A stretch of DNA of 64,000 nt from Alphaproteobacteria bacterium (lineage in GTDB: Bacteria > Pseudomonadota > Alphaproteobacteria > UBA7887), in assembly GCA_030739735.1 (NCBI GenBank), contig JASLYQ010000003.1, forward strand, positions 1-64,000. The letters run 5' to 3'. The notes under the pieces were generated by a model. That model was not told where the DNA came from, did not search any database, and worked only from the letters and a program-made list of their open reading frames with translations. A program made the translations under genes and the position numbers. This document shows positions 8,828 to 16,749 of the stretch, piece by piece. Position 1 is the first letter of the stretch. Each line of letters begins with the position of its first letter.

Positions 8828-9841
8828 ATGGAGACACGCAAGCTCGGCCACTCCGGCCTGACCGTTTCGCGCCTTTGCCTCGGCACGATGATGTTTGGTG
8901 GGCAGACCGACGAGAAGACTTCGCGGCGCATTATCGATATGTCGCGCGATGCCGGGATCAACTTTCTCGATACCGCGGACGCCTATAACGCCGGCAAGTC
9001 CGAGCGAGTGGTTGGGCGCGCCATCAAGGCAACCAGGGATCACTGGGTTGTGGCCACCAAAGTGGCGCAACCTATGCACCGAGACAATCCGAACATGCGC
9101 GGGTTGTCGCGTCGTTGGATCACGGAGGGGCTTGATGCCAGCCTCAAGCGCCTTGGCGTTGATGCCGTGGACATTCTCTATTTTCATCGTGACGATCGCA
9201 CGGTGGCGACCGAGGAGGCTATCGATGCGGTGGCAACGGCTATCCGGGCGGGTAAGACACGCACCTTCGGGCTGTCGAATTTCCGCGCTTGGCGTCACGC
9301 CGATGTCGTGCGGCTCTGCGATGCCATGGGTGTGCCGCGTCCCGTCGTTAGCCAGCCCTATTACAACGCACTCAACCGCATGCCAGAGGTCGAGCTGCTA
9401 GAGGTTTGCGCCAATTTTGATATGGGTGTCGTGCCTTATAGCCCGGTCGCACGCGGCGTGCTGACGGGCAAGTACAAGCCCGGCACGGCACCGCGCAAGG
9501 GAACCCGCGCGGGTCGTTCTGACAAACGCATGATGCAGACAGAATTTCGCGAGGAGTCGCTGCAAATAGCCGAGAGGGTCGTGTCTCACACCAGCGATCG
9601 CGGCATGAACCCAGTGCATTACGCTATTAATTGGGTGCTAGCAAATCCGTTAGTTACAGCAACTATCGTCGGCCCGCGTACCGTCTCGCATATGAAGGAT
9701 TATCTTGCCAGCAGCGAGCACGCTTGGACGGCTGAGGATGAGGAGCTGATCGCGGCTTCGGTGCCGGCGGGGAACCCCTCCACGCCAGGCTATACTGACC
9801 CGGAATATCCGCTGACGGGGCGGCCTGTGGAGGCAGGGTGA
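8828..9841 (+). CDS. Aldo/keto reductase
   Basis: 337 residues. The catalytic tetrad is visible: Asp48 and Tyr53 in 'FLDTADAYNAG', Lys78 in 'WVVATK', and His120 in 'DILYFHRDD'. The C-terminal NADPH-binding segment reads 'TATIVGPRTVSHMKDYL'. This is a typical AKR barrel with NAD(P)H-dependent carbonyl reduction; the substrate cannot be told. It lies nine bases after the hydrolase and ends this plus-strand run, converging on the next acyl-CoA dehydrogenase. Confidence 0.92.
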   Translation: METRKLGHSGLTVSRLCLGTMMFGGQTDEKTSRRIIDMSRDAGINFLDTADAYNAGKSERVVGRAIKATRDHWVVATKVAQPMHRDNPNMRGLSRRWITEGLDASLKRLGVDAVDILYFHRDDRTVATEEAIDAVATAIRAGKTRTFGLSNFRAWRHADVVRLCDAMGVPRPVVSQPYYNALNRMPEVELLEVCANFDMGVVPYSPVARGVLTGKYKPGTAPRKGTRAGRSDKRMMQTEFREESLQIAERVVSHTSDRGMNPVHYAINWVLANPLVTATIVGPRTVSHMKDYLASSEHAWTAEDEELIAASVPAGNPSTPGYTDPEYPLTGRPVEAG

Positions 9842-9990
9842 ATGCACCGGATGGGTGTATCGCGATAGGCGTTATGGCCAAACAATCCATGGCGATCCTA
9901 CGGTTTGATTTATCACCTGAGTAGAAGTGGTGTTGAAATTGCTAGGTTTTGCGCAGGTAAAGATCACGATCGAATAGCTTATGACCCTTC

Positions 9991-11787
9991 TCAAAGTTCA
10001 GCCTCTGGAATTGCCATGACGGTCGCCTTTGCGGCCATGATAGGTCTCGCTTCCGCCGCTGCTGGAGCCAAATATTGGCTGGCATAGTGGCGAGCGGTGT
10101 CGAGCTTGGCGGTGTAGAAGGCCTCGTCATCCGGAAAATGGTCGATCTTGGAGTCGGCGACCTGAGCGCTCTTGGCGAGCTGCCAACCGCCGGTGATCCA
10201 GCCCAGCATGCGCATGTAGCGTGTGGCGCCGGAAGCGGCGGCGACGGGATCCGCACGAAAGGTCTCGGCGATCCATTTCGTTGTTGCAGCAAGGGCGTCG
10301 ATGGCAGGTGCGAGGTCGCTGCCGATGGCGGTCAGCGCTTCGTGGTCGCTGGCTGAGCAGGCGCGCGCCGTCTCTCGCATCTCTTCGATCATGGCCCGAG
10401 CTACACCGCCGCCGTCATGCTGCAGCTTGCGGCGCACCAGATCGAGGGCCTGGATACCATTGGTGCCTTCGTAGATCATAGTGATACGGGCATCGCGCAG
10501 GTGCTGGGCCGCACCCATCTCCTCGATATAGCCAATGCCGCCATGCACCTGCACGCCAATCGAGGCTACGGCGAAGCCCTGGTCGGTGCACCAGCCCTTG
10601 ACCACTGGCGTGATGAGGTCGGCGTAGCCTTGCGCACGGGCGCGAGCTTCCGGGTTGGTCTTGCGTGTCGCGGCGTCCAACGCGCTGGCCAGCGAATAGC
10701 AAAGCAGGCGCATGGCCTCGATCTGGCTGCGCATGTCCATTAGCATACAGCGCACGTCGGGATGGCGGATGATAGCCACGGCCTCGTCTGAGCGTTCACC
10801 GATCATGGTGCCCTGGACGCGGTCGCGGGCATAGTCGAGCGCCGCCTGGTAGGCGCGCTCGGCGATCGCCAGCCCTTGCACGCCGACGCTGAGGCGGGCC
10901 GAGTTCATCATCGTGAACATGCACTGGATGCCGCGCTGCTCACCGCCGATCAGCTCCGCGTGAGCGCCGCCGTCGTCTCCATATGACATGACGCAGGTGG
11001 GGCTCGCCATGTGCCCCATCTTATGTTCCAGAGAGACTGGGCGCAGATCGTTATGCTGGCCGAGGCTGCCATCGTTGTTGACTAGCACTTTCGGCACGAT
11101 GAATAGCGATATGCCCTTGACGCCTTCGGGCGCGCCTTGCGTGCGGGCGAGAACGAGATGGATGATGTTCTCGCTCATGTCCTGATCGCCGTGAGTGATG
11201 AAGATCTTGGTACCGGTGACACGCCAGCGTTCGCCGTCGCGCATCGCCCGGCTCTTGAGCGCGCCCACATCAGAGCCGGCGTTGGGCTCAGTCAGGTTCA
11301 TCGTGCCTGCCCATTCGCCCGAGATCAGCTTGGGCAGGTATTTGGCTTTCTGCTCTGGTGTCCCGTGGGCCTCGATGGCTTCGATCGCGCCCTGGCTTAA
11401 CATCAGTCCGTCGGCAAGCCCCATATTGGCCGACTGCCACATCTCGCCGATGGCCGTCGCCATGGTTACGCCGAGCCCCATGCCGCCGTGCTCTACGTTG
11501 CCGGCGACCGAGGGCCAGCCCGCCTCGCACCACTTGCCATAAGCCTCGACCACGCCATCGGGCATGCGCACGACGCCGTTGACCAGTTGCGCGCCTTCGA
11601 GGTCGCCTGGTTGGTTGAGGGGTGCGAAGACCTCGGAGGCGAACTTGCCTGCCTCGTCGAGCACCTGGCCCACTAGGATCGGCGTCAGTTGCTCCAGGCC
11701 ATCGAGCTTGGACAGGGCGTCGAGGCCTATCACCTCTTCCAGCACGAATCGCATGTCGCGCAAGGGGGCCGTGTATCCAGTTGCCAT
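9991..11787 (-). CDS. Acyl-CoA dehydrogenase, long DmdC-like subfamily
   Basis: 598 residues, the length of the ~600-residue family that includes 3-methylmercaptopropionyl-CoA dehydrogenase DmdC. Seen in order: 'NLTEPNAGSDVGALKSRA', 'GTKIFITHGDQD', 'VQVHGGIGYIEEMG', and 'MIYEGTNGIQALDL' carrying the catalytic Glu. A C-terminal helical extension of about 130 residues is typical of this subfamily. Membership does not prove the DMSP pathway, because other long-chain enzymes share the architecture and no dmdA or dmdB is in the window. It follows the GlcD-like gene on the minus strand. Confidence 0.92.
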   Translation of the reverse strand: MATGYTAPLRDMRFVLEEVIGLDALSKLDGLEQLTPILVGQVLDEAGKFASEVFAPLNQPGDLEGAQLVNGVVRMPDGVVEAYGKWCEAGWPSVAGNVEHGGMGLGVTMATAIGEMWQSANMGLADGLMLSQGAIEAIEAHGTPEQKAKYLPKLISGEWAGTMNLTEPNAGSDVGALKSRAMRDGERWRVTGTKIFITHGDQDMSENIIHLVLARTQGAPEGVKGISLFIVPKVLVNNDGSLGQHNDLRPVSLEHKMGHMASPTCVMSYGDDGGAHAELIGGEQRGIQCMFTMMNSARLSVGVQGLAIAERAYQAALDYARDRVQGTMIGERSDEAVAIIRHPDVRCMLMDMRSQIEAMRLLCYSLASALDAATRKTNPEARARAQGYADLITPVVKGWCTDQGFAVASIGVQVHGGIGYIEEMGAAQHLRDARITMIYEGTNGIQALDLVRRKLQHDGGGVARAMIEEMRETARACSASDHEALTAIGSDLAPAIDALAATTKWIAETFRADPVAAASGATRYMRMLGWITGGWQLAKSAQVADSKIDHFPDDEAFYTAKLDTARHYASQYLAPAAAEARPIMAAKATVMAIPEAEL

Positions 11788-11816
11788 GGGGGTCGCTCCG
11801 TGTCACGAGTTGGGTG

Positions 11817-11940
11817 TTAGAAGGGTGGGAGGTCTAGCGTCTCGCCGACGGCACGACCGAACGTGACCTGCTGCTCGTGGGTGAGACTGTGGTCGGCGAC
11901 CCACACGCCGGTGGCCGATTGTCGCCCTGTTGGCGAAGGC
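11817..11940 (-). pseudogene. Short remnant resembling the TauD/TfdA dioxygenase N-terminal region
   Basis: The 158-base spacer between the GlcD-like gene and the DmdC-like gene holds an open minus frame of about 40 codons ending 'HEQQVTFGRAVGETLDLPPF' before TAA. The pattern 'GVWVADHSLTHEQQVTFGR' resembles the segment near the start of TauD/TfdA dioxygenases. No start codon with a ribosome-binding site is visible and no metal-binding residues remain, so it would be non-functional. Confidence 0.35.
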
Positions 11941-11945
11941 CGCAC

Positions 11946-13349
11946 TCAGATTACCTTGCCGGGGTTCATCAGCCCATGCGGATCGAGCGCCGCTTTGATC
12001 GCGCGCATCATCTCGATCTCGACGGGCTGGCGGTAATGGACCAGCGCCTCGCGCTTGAGCTGACCGATGCCGTGCTCTGCCGAGAAGCTGCCGCCCATCT
12101 CCATCACCAGGTCGTGGATGACGGCGTTAAGCTCTTCCCAGCGAGTGAGAAATTCCACTTTGTTGGCGCCTTCGGGTTGGGTGACGTTGAAGTGGATATT
12201 GCCGTCGCCGGCATGGCCGAAGGGAACGGGGCGGGCGGCTGGGATGGTCTCCTCGGTGAGCGCCGTGGCGCGGCGCAGGAACTCGGGCATGCGGCTCACC
12301 GGCACCGAGACGTCATGCTTGATGCTACCGCCTTCTGGTCTCTGAGCCTCGGAGACGTTCTCGCGTAGGGCCCAAAGCGCCCGGGCCTGCGCCTCGCTGG
12401 CAGCGATGGTGCCGTCTAGCACCAGGCCATCCGCCATGGCGGTTTCGAGAATAGTCTCCATCACCGCATCAAGCCCGGCGTTGCTGGCCGGCGAGGTCAG
12501 TTCGACGAGCACGTACCAGTCATAGTGTTGGGTGAGGGGGTCCATCGTACCGGGGATATTGCGCAGCACGAAATCGACGCAACGACGCGCTTCTAGCTCG
12601 AATGCCGTCACCGTGTCGCCGCTCGCCTCGCGGGCGCAGGTCAAAAGCGTTAGCGCGGCTTCCGGATCGGACACGGCTAGCCAGGCGGTGCATGTGCTGC
12701 GCGGAATCGGCGAAAGCTTGAGCATCGCCGCGGTGATGATGCCGAGTGTACCTTCAGCGCCGATGAAAAGTTGCTTGAGGTCGTACCCGGTATTGTCCTT
12801 GCGCAGCGCTCGCAGACCGTCCCAGATCTGGCCATTCGGCAGCACCACCTCGAGGCCCAGCACCTGCTCGCGTGCCATGCCGTAACGCAGCACGTTGGTG
12901 CCGCCGGCGTTGGTAGAGATATTGCCGCCGATGAGGCAGCTGCCTTCGGCCGCGAGACTGAGCGGGAGCAGGCGCTCGGCGTTCGCCGCTGCGGCTTGCA
13001 GATCTGCCAGAACGCAGCCAGCTTCAGCGCACAAAGAGTAATTGGCGGCATCGACCTCGCGGATTGTGGTCAGGCGTGAGAGCGAGAGTATGATCGCATC
13101 GCCGCTGTCGTTCGGCACCGAGCCGCCGACCATGGACGTGTTGCCGCCCTGGGGCACGATGGGAACGCGCGTGTCGGCGCACAACTGCACCACCGCGGCA
13201 ACCTCCGCCGTGTTCGCGGGACGCACTAGGATCGACGTCTTGCCCCGATACTTCTCGCGTTGATCCAGCAAATGGGGCGCGAGTTGGTCTGGGTCGGTGA
13301 TACAGCCGATATCGCCGACGATCGAGCGCAGGTGGTCGGTAATCATCAT
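11946..13349 (-). CDS. FAD-linked D-2-hydroxyacid dehydrogenase (GlcD/D2HGDH family)
   Basis: 467 residues. The PCMH-type FAD domain reads 'IVPQGGNTSMVGGSVP' (about 80-95), 'GCVLADLQAAAANAERLLPL' and 'GNISTNAGGTNVLRYG'. The C-terminal substrate domain has 'PFGHAGDGNIHFNV' and 'SAEHGIGQLKREAL'. The family oxidises D-2-hydroxy acids such as D-lactate, glycolate or D-2-hydroxyglutarate, usually passing electrons to quinone or ETF. Without GlcE/GlcF nearby, a D-lactate or D-2-hydroxyglutarate dehydrogenase is more likely than glycolate oxidase. Its ATG overlaps the stop of the small secreted protein. Confidence 0.92.
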   Translation of the reverse strand: MMITDHLRSIVGDIGCITDPDQLAPHLLDQREKYRGKTSILVRPANTAEVAAVVQLCADTRVPIVPQGGNTSMVGGSVPNDSGDAIILSLSRLTTIREVDAANYSLCAEAGCVLADLQAAAANAERLLPLSLAAEGSCLIGGNISTNAGGTNVLRYGMAREQVLGLEVVLPNGQIWDGLRALRKDNTGYDLKQLFIGAEGTLGIITAAMLKLSPIPRSTCTAWLAVSDPEAALTLLTCAREASGDTVTAFELEARRCVDFVLRNIPGTMDPLTQHYDWYVLVELTSPASNAGLDAVMETILETAMADGLVLDGTIAASEAQARALWALRENVSEAQRPEGGSIKHDVSVPVSRMPEFLRRATALTEETIPAARPVPFGHAGDGNIHFNVTQPEGANKVEFLTRWEELNAVIHDLVMEMGGSFSAEHGIGQLKREALVHYRQPVEIEMMRAIKAALDPHGLMNPGKVI

Positions 13350-13618
13350 TGGCCGCGGTACCGAAACGACGACAATGTTTTGCCGTTGCGGGTCTTAGCG
13401 AGATCGTCGAGGAGGTGCAGCGTCACCTGGGATTCGAGGATGTTCGAGACTGCCAAAATGCTTTCGGTATGGTCCGGATTGGGAATGCCGACGAGGTGCA
13501 GATGCACAAGCCCCTCGACGCTGATCACATTGAGCTCGAAGGAGGAACTGTCATCTTCCTGAGCAGCAGAGATCGGCGGAAACAGAACTAAGCTCGCGGC
13601 GACGACGGCGGCACGCAT
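13346..13618 (-). CDS. Small secreted protein, unknown function
   Basis: About 90 residues from the ATG at 13618, which has a strong GGAGGG site eight bases upstream. A signal peptide (MRAAVVAASLVLFPPISAAQ) leads to a mature chain of about 70 residues with 'ISVEGLVHLHLVGIPNPDH' and 'LLDDLAKTRNGKTLSSF'. The stop overlaps the GlcD-like start by four bases (ATGA), so the two are coupled. I do not recognise the family. A periplasmic partner of the flavoprotein is possible but unproven. Confidence 0.6.
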   Translation of the reverse strand: MRAAVVAASLVLFPPISAAQEDDSSSFELNVISVEGLVHLHLVGIPNPDHTESILAVSNILESQVTLHLLDDLAKTRNGKTLSSFRYRGQ

Positions 13619-14316
13619 GGCAAATCTCCCTCCAAATCGTAACGATCGGTACCACATTCGTCGGGTGGCCGGAACCGCTTCCGATATCGTAGTCTGCATG
13701 AGATGAGGTCGCAGCAGAAAGCGAATCTGGTGGAACCGTATCGGGAGACACTCATCGAAGTGGACGCGCGCGCCGACCAAAAGACGGGCTTTGCCGCCAT
13801 CGCTGTCGCCTATGGCGAACCGCATCGCCATTGCCACACGCTCGAGCATATTGCTGTCTTTCGGAACGCATTGTACTTAGTTCGGCAATAGGTGCAAGAG
13901 TCGAGGTAGCTGGCGCTGATCATTTGGCTCGATAACGTCGTCTGTGACACACACCTTAGAGATAACGAAGTGTGCGGTGCCGCCTGAGCCGAGGCGTTCT
14001 GTGGTGGCGCCGGCCTGGACCACATGAGTCGGCCGATAGTGGACGTGATTCTAGCAACCAAATATGCGGCAATTGTGTCGGTGGAGACACCGCGCTACTC
14101 GTCGGTTTGAATCTCTCTATCTTAGGCCAAAATTCCCAGACCCTCGGCCGGTACGGCGCACAGATTAGGCATAAATACGCCTGGGTACCCGCGCTCGTCT
14201 ATCGCCGAGCGCGCGGCGAAGTCGTGCAAGGCTTTCTCGGCCGCCCGCAACATATCTGAGCATGGACGCAAAGCGCCGGCTCGAGGATCAGACTCGTGCC
14301 AATTTGCGGCAAGCGC
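13619..14316. other. Long spacer containing coding-like fragments
   Basis: About 700 bases without an intact gene. Three open stretches look like protein but are short and lack ribosome-binding sites: plus 13703-13891 (62 codons), minus 13877-14050 (ends 'DDVIEPNDQRQLPRLLHLLPN' after 'GSGGTAHFVISKV'), and minus 14122-14253 (43 codons, contains 'AAEKALHDFAARSAIDERG'). I could not identify any of them. The stretch is best read as decayed gene material plus the leader of the minus-strand cluster at 13618. Confidence 0.4.
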
Positions 14317-15255
14317 TTATCGTGCTGCAGCGCGCCTGAGCCGGTCGTTGATGGCGCCGCCGAGACCATCGTCGGGGATCGCGGTGACGGCGATAGCCCT
14401 AGCGCCGTAATCGTCGAGCGCGTGCAACATGGCGAAGAGATTGGCGGCAGCTTCGGCGAGATCGCCGGCGGGGCTGAGATTGTGCACGACAGAGGCGCCA
14501 TCCAGGACACTCGGGCCGAAAGCAAGCAAGGCCTCGTCGGTGTCGACGCCCGTGGCGTTGAGACGCAGGGGTGTGTGCGGGGCATAGTGGCTGAGCAGCT
14601 GTCCCGGCGCTTTCGGGACGTGCGCATCACCTTTCCCGTCGCGGATATCGATGATGGTCGCGATGTCCTCGCGCGTGATGGCGCCCGGGCGTAGAAGGAC
14701 GGCTGGGGTGACGGAGAGATCAACGATGGTCGATTCCACGCCGATGGAACACGGACCGCCGTCGAGGATGAAGTTGACTTTGCCGTCGAGATCATTGGCT
14801 ACATGCTGCGCCGTGGTCGGGCTGAGACGGCCAGAGCTGTTGGCACTCGGCGCGGCAATCGGGCAGTCGACTTCCGCCAGCAAGGCCTGGGCAACTGCTG
14901 CAGCGGGGCATCGCAGGGCCACGGTGTCGAGGCCGCAGAGGGCGAGCATGGATATGGTGCAGTCAGGCCGCTTCGGCAGCACTAAAGTGAGGGGCCCCGG
15001 CCAATAGGCCTCGGTCAGCGTAGTCGCGTCCTGGTCGAAAACCGCCTGGCGCTCGGCCGCGGCGCGATCAACGACGTGGGCGATCAGCGGGTTGAATTCG
15101 GGCCTGCCCTTGGCTTTGAATATGCTTGCCACGGCATGGTCATTTGTGGCGTCGGCGCCAAGGCCGTAGACGGTTTCGGTGGGAAAGGCGACCAGGTCGC
15201 CGCCGCGCAGCTTCGCTGCCGCGTACGCAATCTCTTCCGGTGAGATGGCGCTCAC
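14317..15255 (-). CDS. tsaC: L-threonylcarbamoyladenylate synthase (TsaC/Sua5)
   Basis: 312 residues, the long Sua5 type with a C-terminal domain. It makes threonylcarbamoyl-AMP from threonine, bicarbonate and ATP for the t6A37 tRNA modification. YrdC-domain hallmarks are 'AFPTETVYGLGADA' (about 23-36), 'IFKAKGRPEFNPLIAHV', 'PIAAPSANSSGRLSPT' and 'GVESTIVDLS'. The C-terminal Sua5 domain starts after 'APGQLLSHYAPHTPL'. The start is a GTG overlapping the aminotransferase stop (GTGA), so it is the last gene of the coupled uxaA-like/receiver/aminotransferase unit. Confidence 0.95.
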   Translation of the reverse strand: MSAISPEEIAYAAAKLRGGDLVAFPTETVYGLGADATNDHAVASIFKAKGRPEFNPLIAHVVDRAAAERQAVFDQDATTLTEAYWPGPLTLVLPKRPDCTISMLALCGLDTVALRCPAAAVAQALLAEVDCPIAAPSANSSGRLSPTTAQHVANDLDGKVNFILDGGPCSIGVESTIVDLSVTPAVLLRPGAITREDIATIIDIRDGKGDAHVPKAPGQLLSHYAPHTPLRLNATGVDTDEALLAFGPSVLDGASVVHNLSPAGDLAEAAANLFAMLHALDDYGARAIAVTAIPDDGLGGAINDRLRRAAAR

Positions 15256-16415
15256 GCGTCGAGCAACGGCGCCAGACGCTCGAAGGCCTCGGCCAGCAGC
15301 TCCGGCGACTTGGCATAGCAGATGCGCAGGTAATCCTCGCCGCCTTCACCGAAGGCTGTTCCCGGCGCCACGCCGACATTGGTTTCGTCCAGGATGCGCT
15401 TGGCAAAGACGCGGCTGTCGTCCACGCCATCGACCGCGAAGAAGGCGTAAAAGGCGGCCTCCGGGCGGGTCAGACGTACGCGGCGCATGGCGCCGAGGCG
15501 TTGCTGCACCATATCGCGGGCGATGCGATAGCGGTCCGCCATATTGGCTACGAAAGGCTCGCCGTCACGGATCGCCGTGATGCCGGCATACTGGGCGTTG
15601 GTGCTGGGGGAGGCCACGTTGTACTCGCTCAAGCTCTCCAGCGCCTGGCCGATCGAGGCCGGCGCTGTGATCCAGCCCAAGCGCCAGCCGGTCATGGCCC
15701 AAGTCTTGGAGAAGCTGTTGACTACTAGCATCAGATCCTCGGGCTCGGCGAGTTCGAGAAATGAGGGCGCATAGGGCCGGTCGTAGATGATGCGGGCATA
15801 GACCTCGTCGGCGATCAGCCAGATGCCACGCTGGCGACAACGGGAAAGCACTTCGGCCTGGGTCTTGCGGTCCATCATCCAGCCCGTCGGGTTGCTCGGC
15901 GAATTGACGCAGACGGCGCGGGTGCGCCCGTCACACGCCTCGAACAGGCGGTCGATATCGAGTGCCCAGCCGTCACCGCTACGTTGCAGCGGCACCTGGC
16001 GCGCCTCGCCGCCCATGATCTCGACGCAGCGGAAGAAATTGGGCCACAGCGGGGTGACAAAGACGATGTTGTCGCCCGGCTCTACAAGCAATTCGGCGAT
16101 CATCATGAGCGCGTTCATGCCAGCCGAGGTCACTGTGATACGGTCGATGTCTAACGCCATGCCGTACAGGGCGTTGGTGTAGTCGCTGATTGTGTCGCGC
16201 AGCTCCGGCACGCCACGATTGTGGCTGTAAAAGGTCTCGCCGGCGCGCAAGGCCGCATCCGAGGCGGCGATGATGAAATCCGGCGTCGGCAGGTCGGGTT
16301 CGCCGAACCAGAGCGGGATGACGCCGGGCCGGTCCATGCCGACATGGGCAATCTCGCGGATGCCCGAGTGCTGCAGCTCACGCACTTGGGTGCGGATGTG
16401 ATCGGTGGCACTCAT
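15252..16415 (-). CDS. Class I/II pyridoxal-phosphate aminotransferase
   Basis: 387 residues from the ATG at 16415; the longer frame to 16496 overlaps the receiver gene and lacks family similarity. PLP-binding features are 'VNSPSNPTGWMMDRKTQ' (about 170-186), 'LIADEVYARIIYDRPY', and 'NSFSKTWAMTGWRLGW' with the Schiff-base Lys at 237. This is an AspC/AlaT-like fold type I enzyme; the amino donor is not predictable. The start overlaps the truncated receiver by four bases and the stop overlaps tsaC. Confidence 0.92.
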   Translation of the reverse strand: MSATDHIRTQVRELQHSGIREIAHVGMDRPGVIPLWFGEPDLPTPDFIIAASDAALRAGETFYSHNRGVPELRDTISDYTNALYGMALDIDRITVTSAGMNALMMIAELLVEPGDNIVFVTPLWPNFFRCVEIMGGEARQVPLQRSGDGWALDIDRLFEACDGRTRAVCVNSPSNPTGWMMDRKTQAEVLSRCRQRGIWLIADEVYARIIYDRPYAPSFLELAEPEDLMLVVNSFSKTWAMTGWRLGWITAPASIGQALESLSEYNVASPSTNAQYAGITAIRDGEPFVANMADRYRIARDMVQQRLGAMRRVRLTRPEAAFYAFFAVDGVDDSRVFAKRILDETNVGVAPGTAFGEGGEDYLRICYAKSPELLAEAFERLAPLLDA

Positions 16416-16708
16416 AGGCAGCTTTCTTTCGCTGTGCCGGCATGTTTCTGTGCGAGCTGTGGCGCGTCGATCAGCTCGCATGCAGCGCGGCTGCAATGGC
16501 CTAGGCCCATCTGGTAGTCGACGAAGACCGGTCCCATAGGCGCCTTCTGAGAATAGGCGAGCATCGTCTCCGCCATAGCGCTGTTGGGCGTGGTGACCAC
16601 GGCAACGGCGCCTAATCCGCTCACGATATCCGACATCAGCGCGATGGTGTTTGGATCATCGTCGACCACAACCAAGATCGACGGCTTGCCGAGATCGTAA
16701 AAGGCCAT
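16412..16708 (-). CDS. Truncated CheY-like receiver domain protein
   Basis: 98 residues. The N-terminus is a recognisable receiver: beta-1 with the acidic cluster 'SILVVVDDDPNTIALMSDIV' and a phospho-acceptor strand 'GPVFVDYQMGLG'. After that Asp the fold stops: there is no beta-4 Ser/Thr strand and no beta-5 Lys, and the remaining 25 residues (HCSRAACELIDAPQ...) do not resemble a receiver. A normal domain needs about 115-120 residues. ATGA overlap with the aminotransferase start suggests it is still translated and coupled. It is either a decayed regulator or a reduced domain. Confidence 0.6.
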   Translation of the reverse strand: MAFYDLGKPSILVVVDDDPNTIALMSDIVSGLGAVAVVTTPNSAMAETMLAYSQKAPMGPVFVDYQMGLGHCSRAACELIDAPQLAQKHAGTAKESCL

Positions 16709-16749
16709 GACGCTCCAATATCGGCCATTTTTTGCCTGTGCGTAGATGC

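Noticed and set aside
13703-13891. 62-codon plus ORF with a His-rich segment (GEPHRHCHTLEH)
   Set aside because: Codons look plausible, but there is no ribosome-binding site, no recognisable family, and it shares DNA with another open frame; kept only as part of the spacer description.
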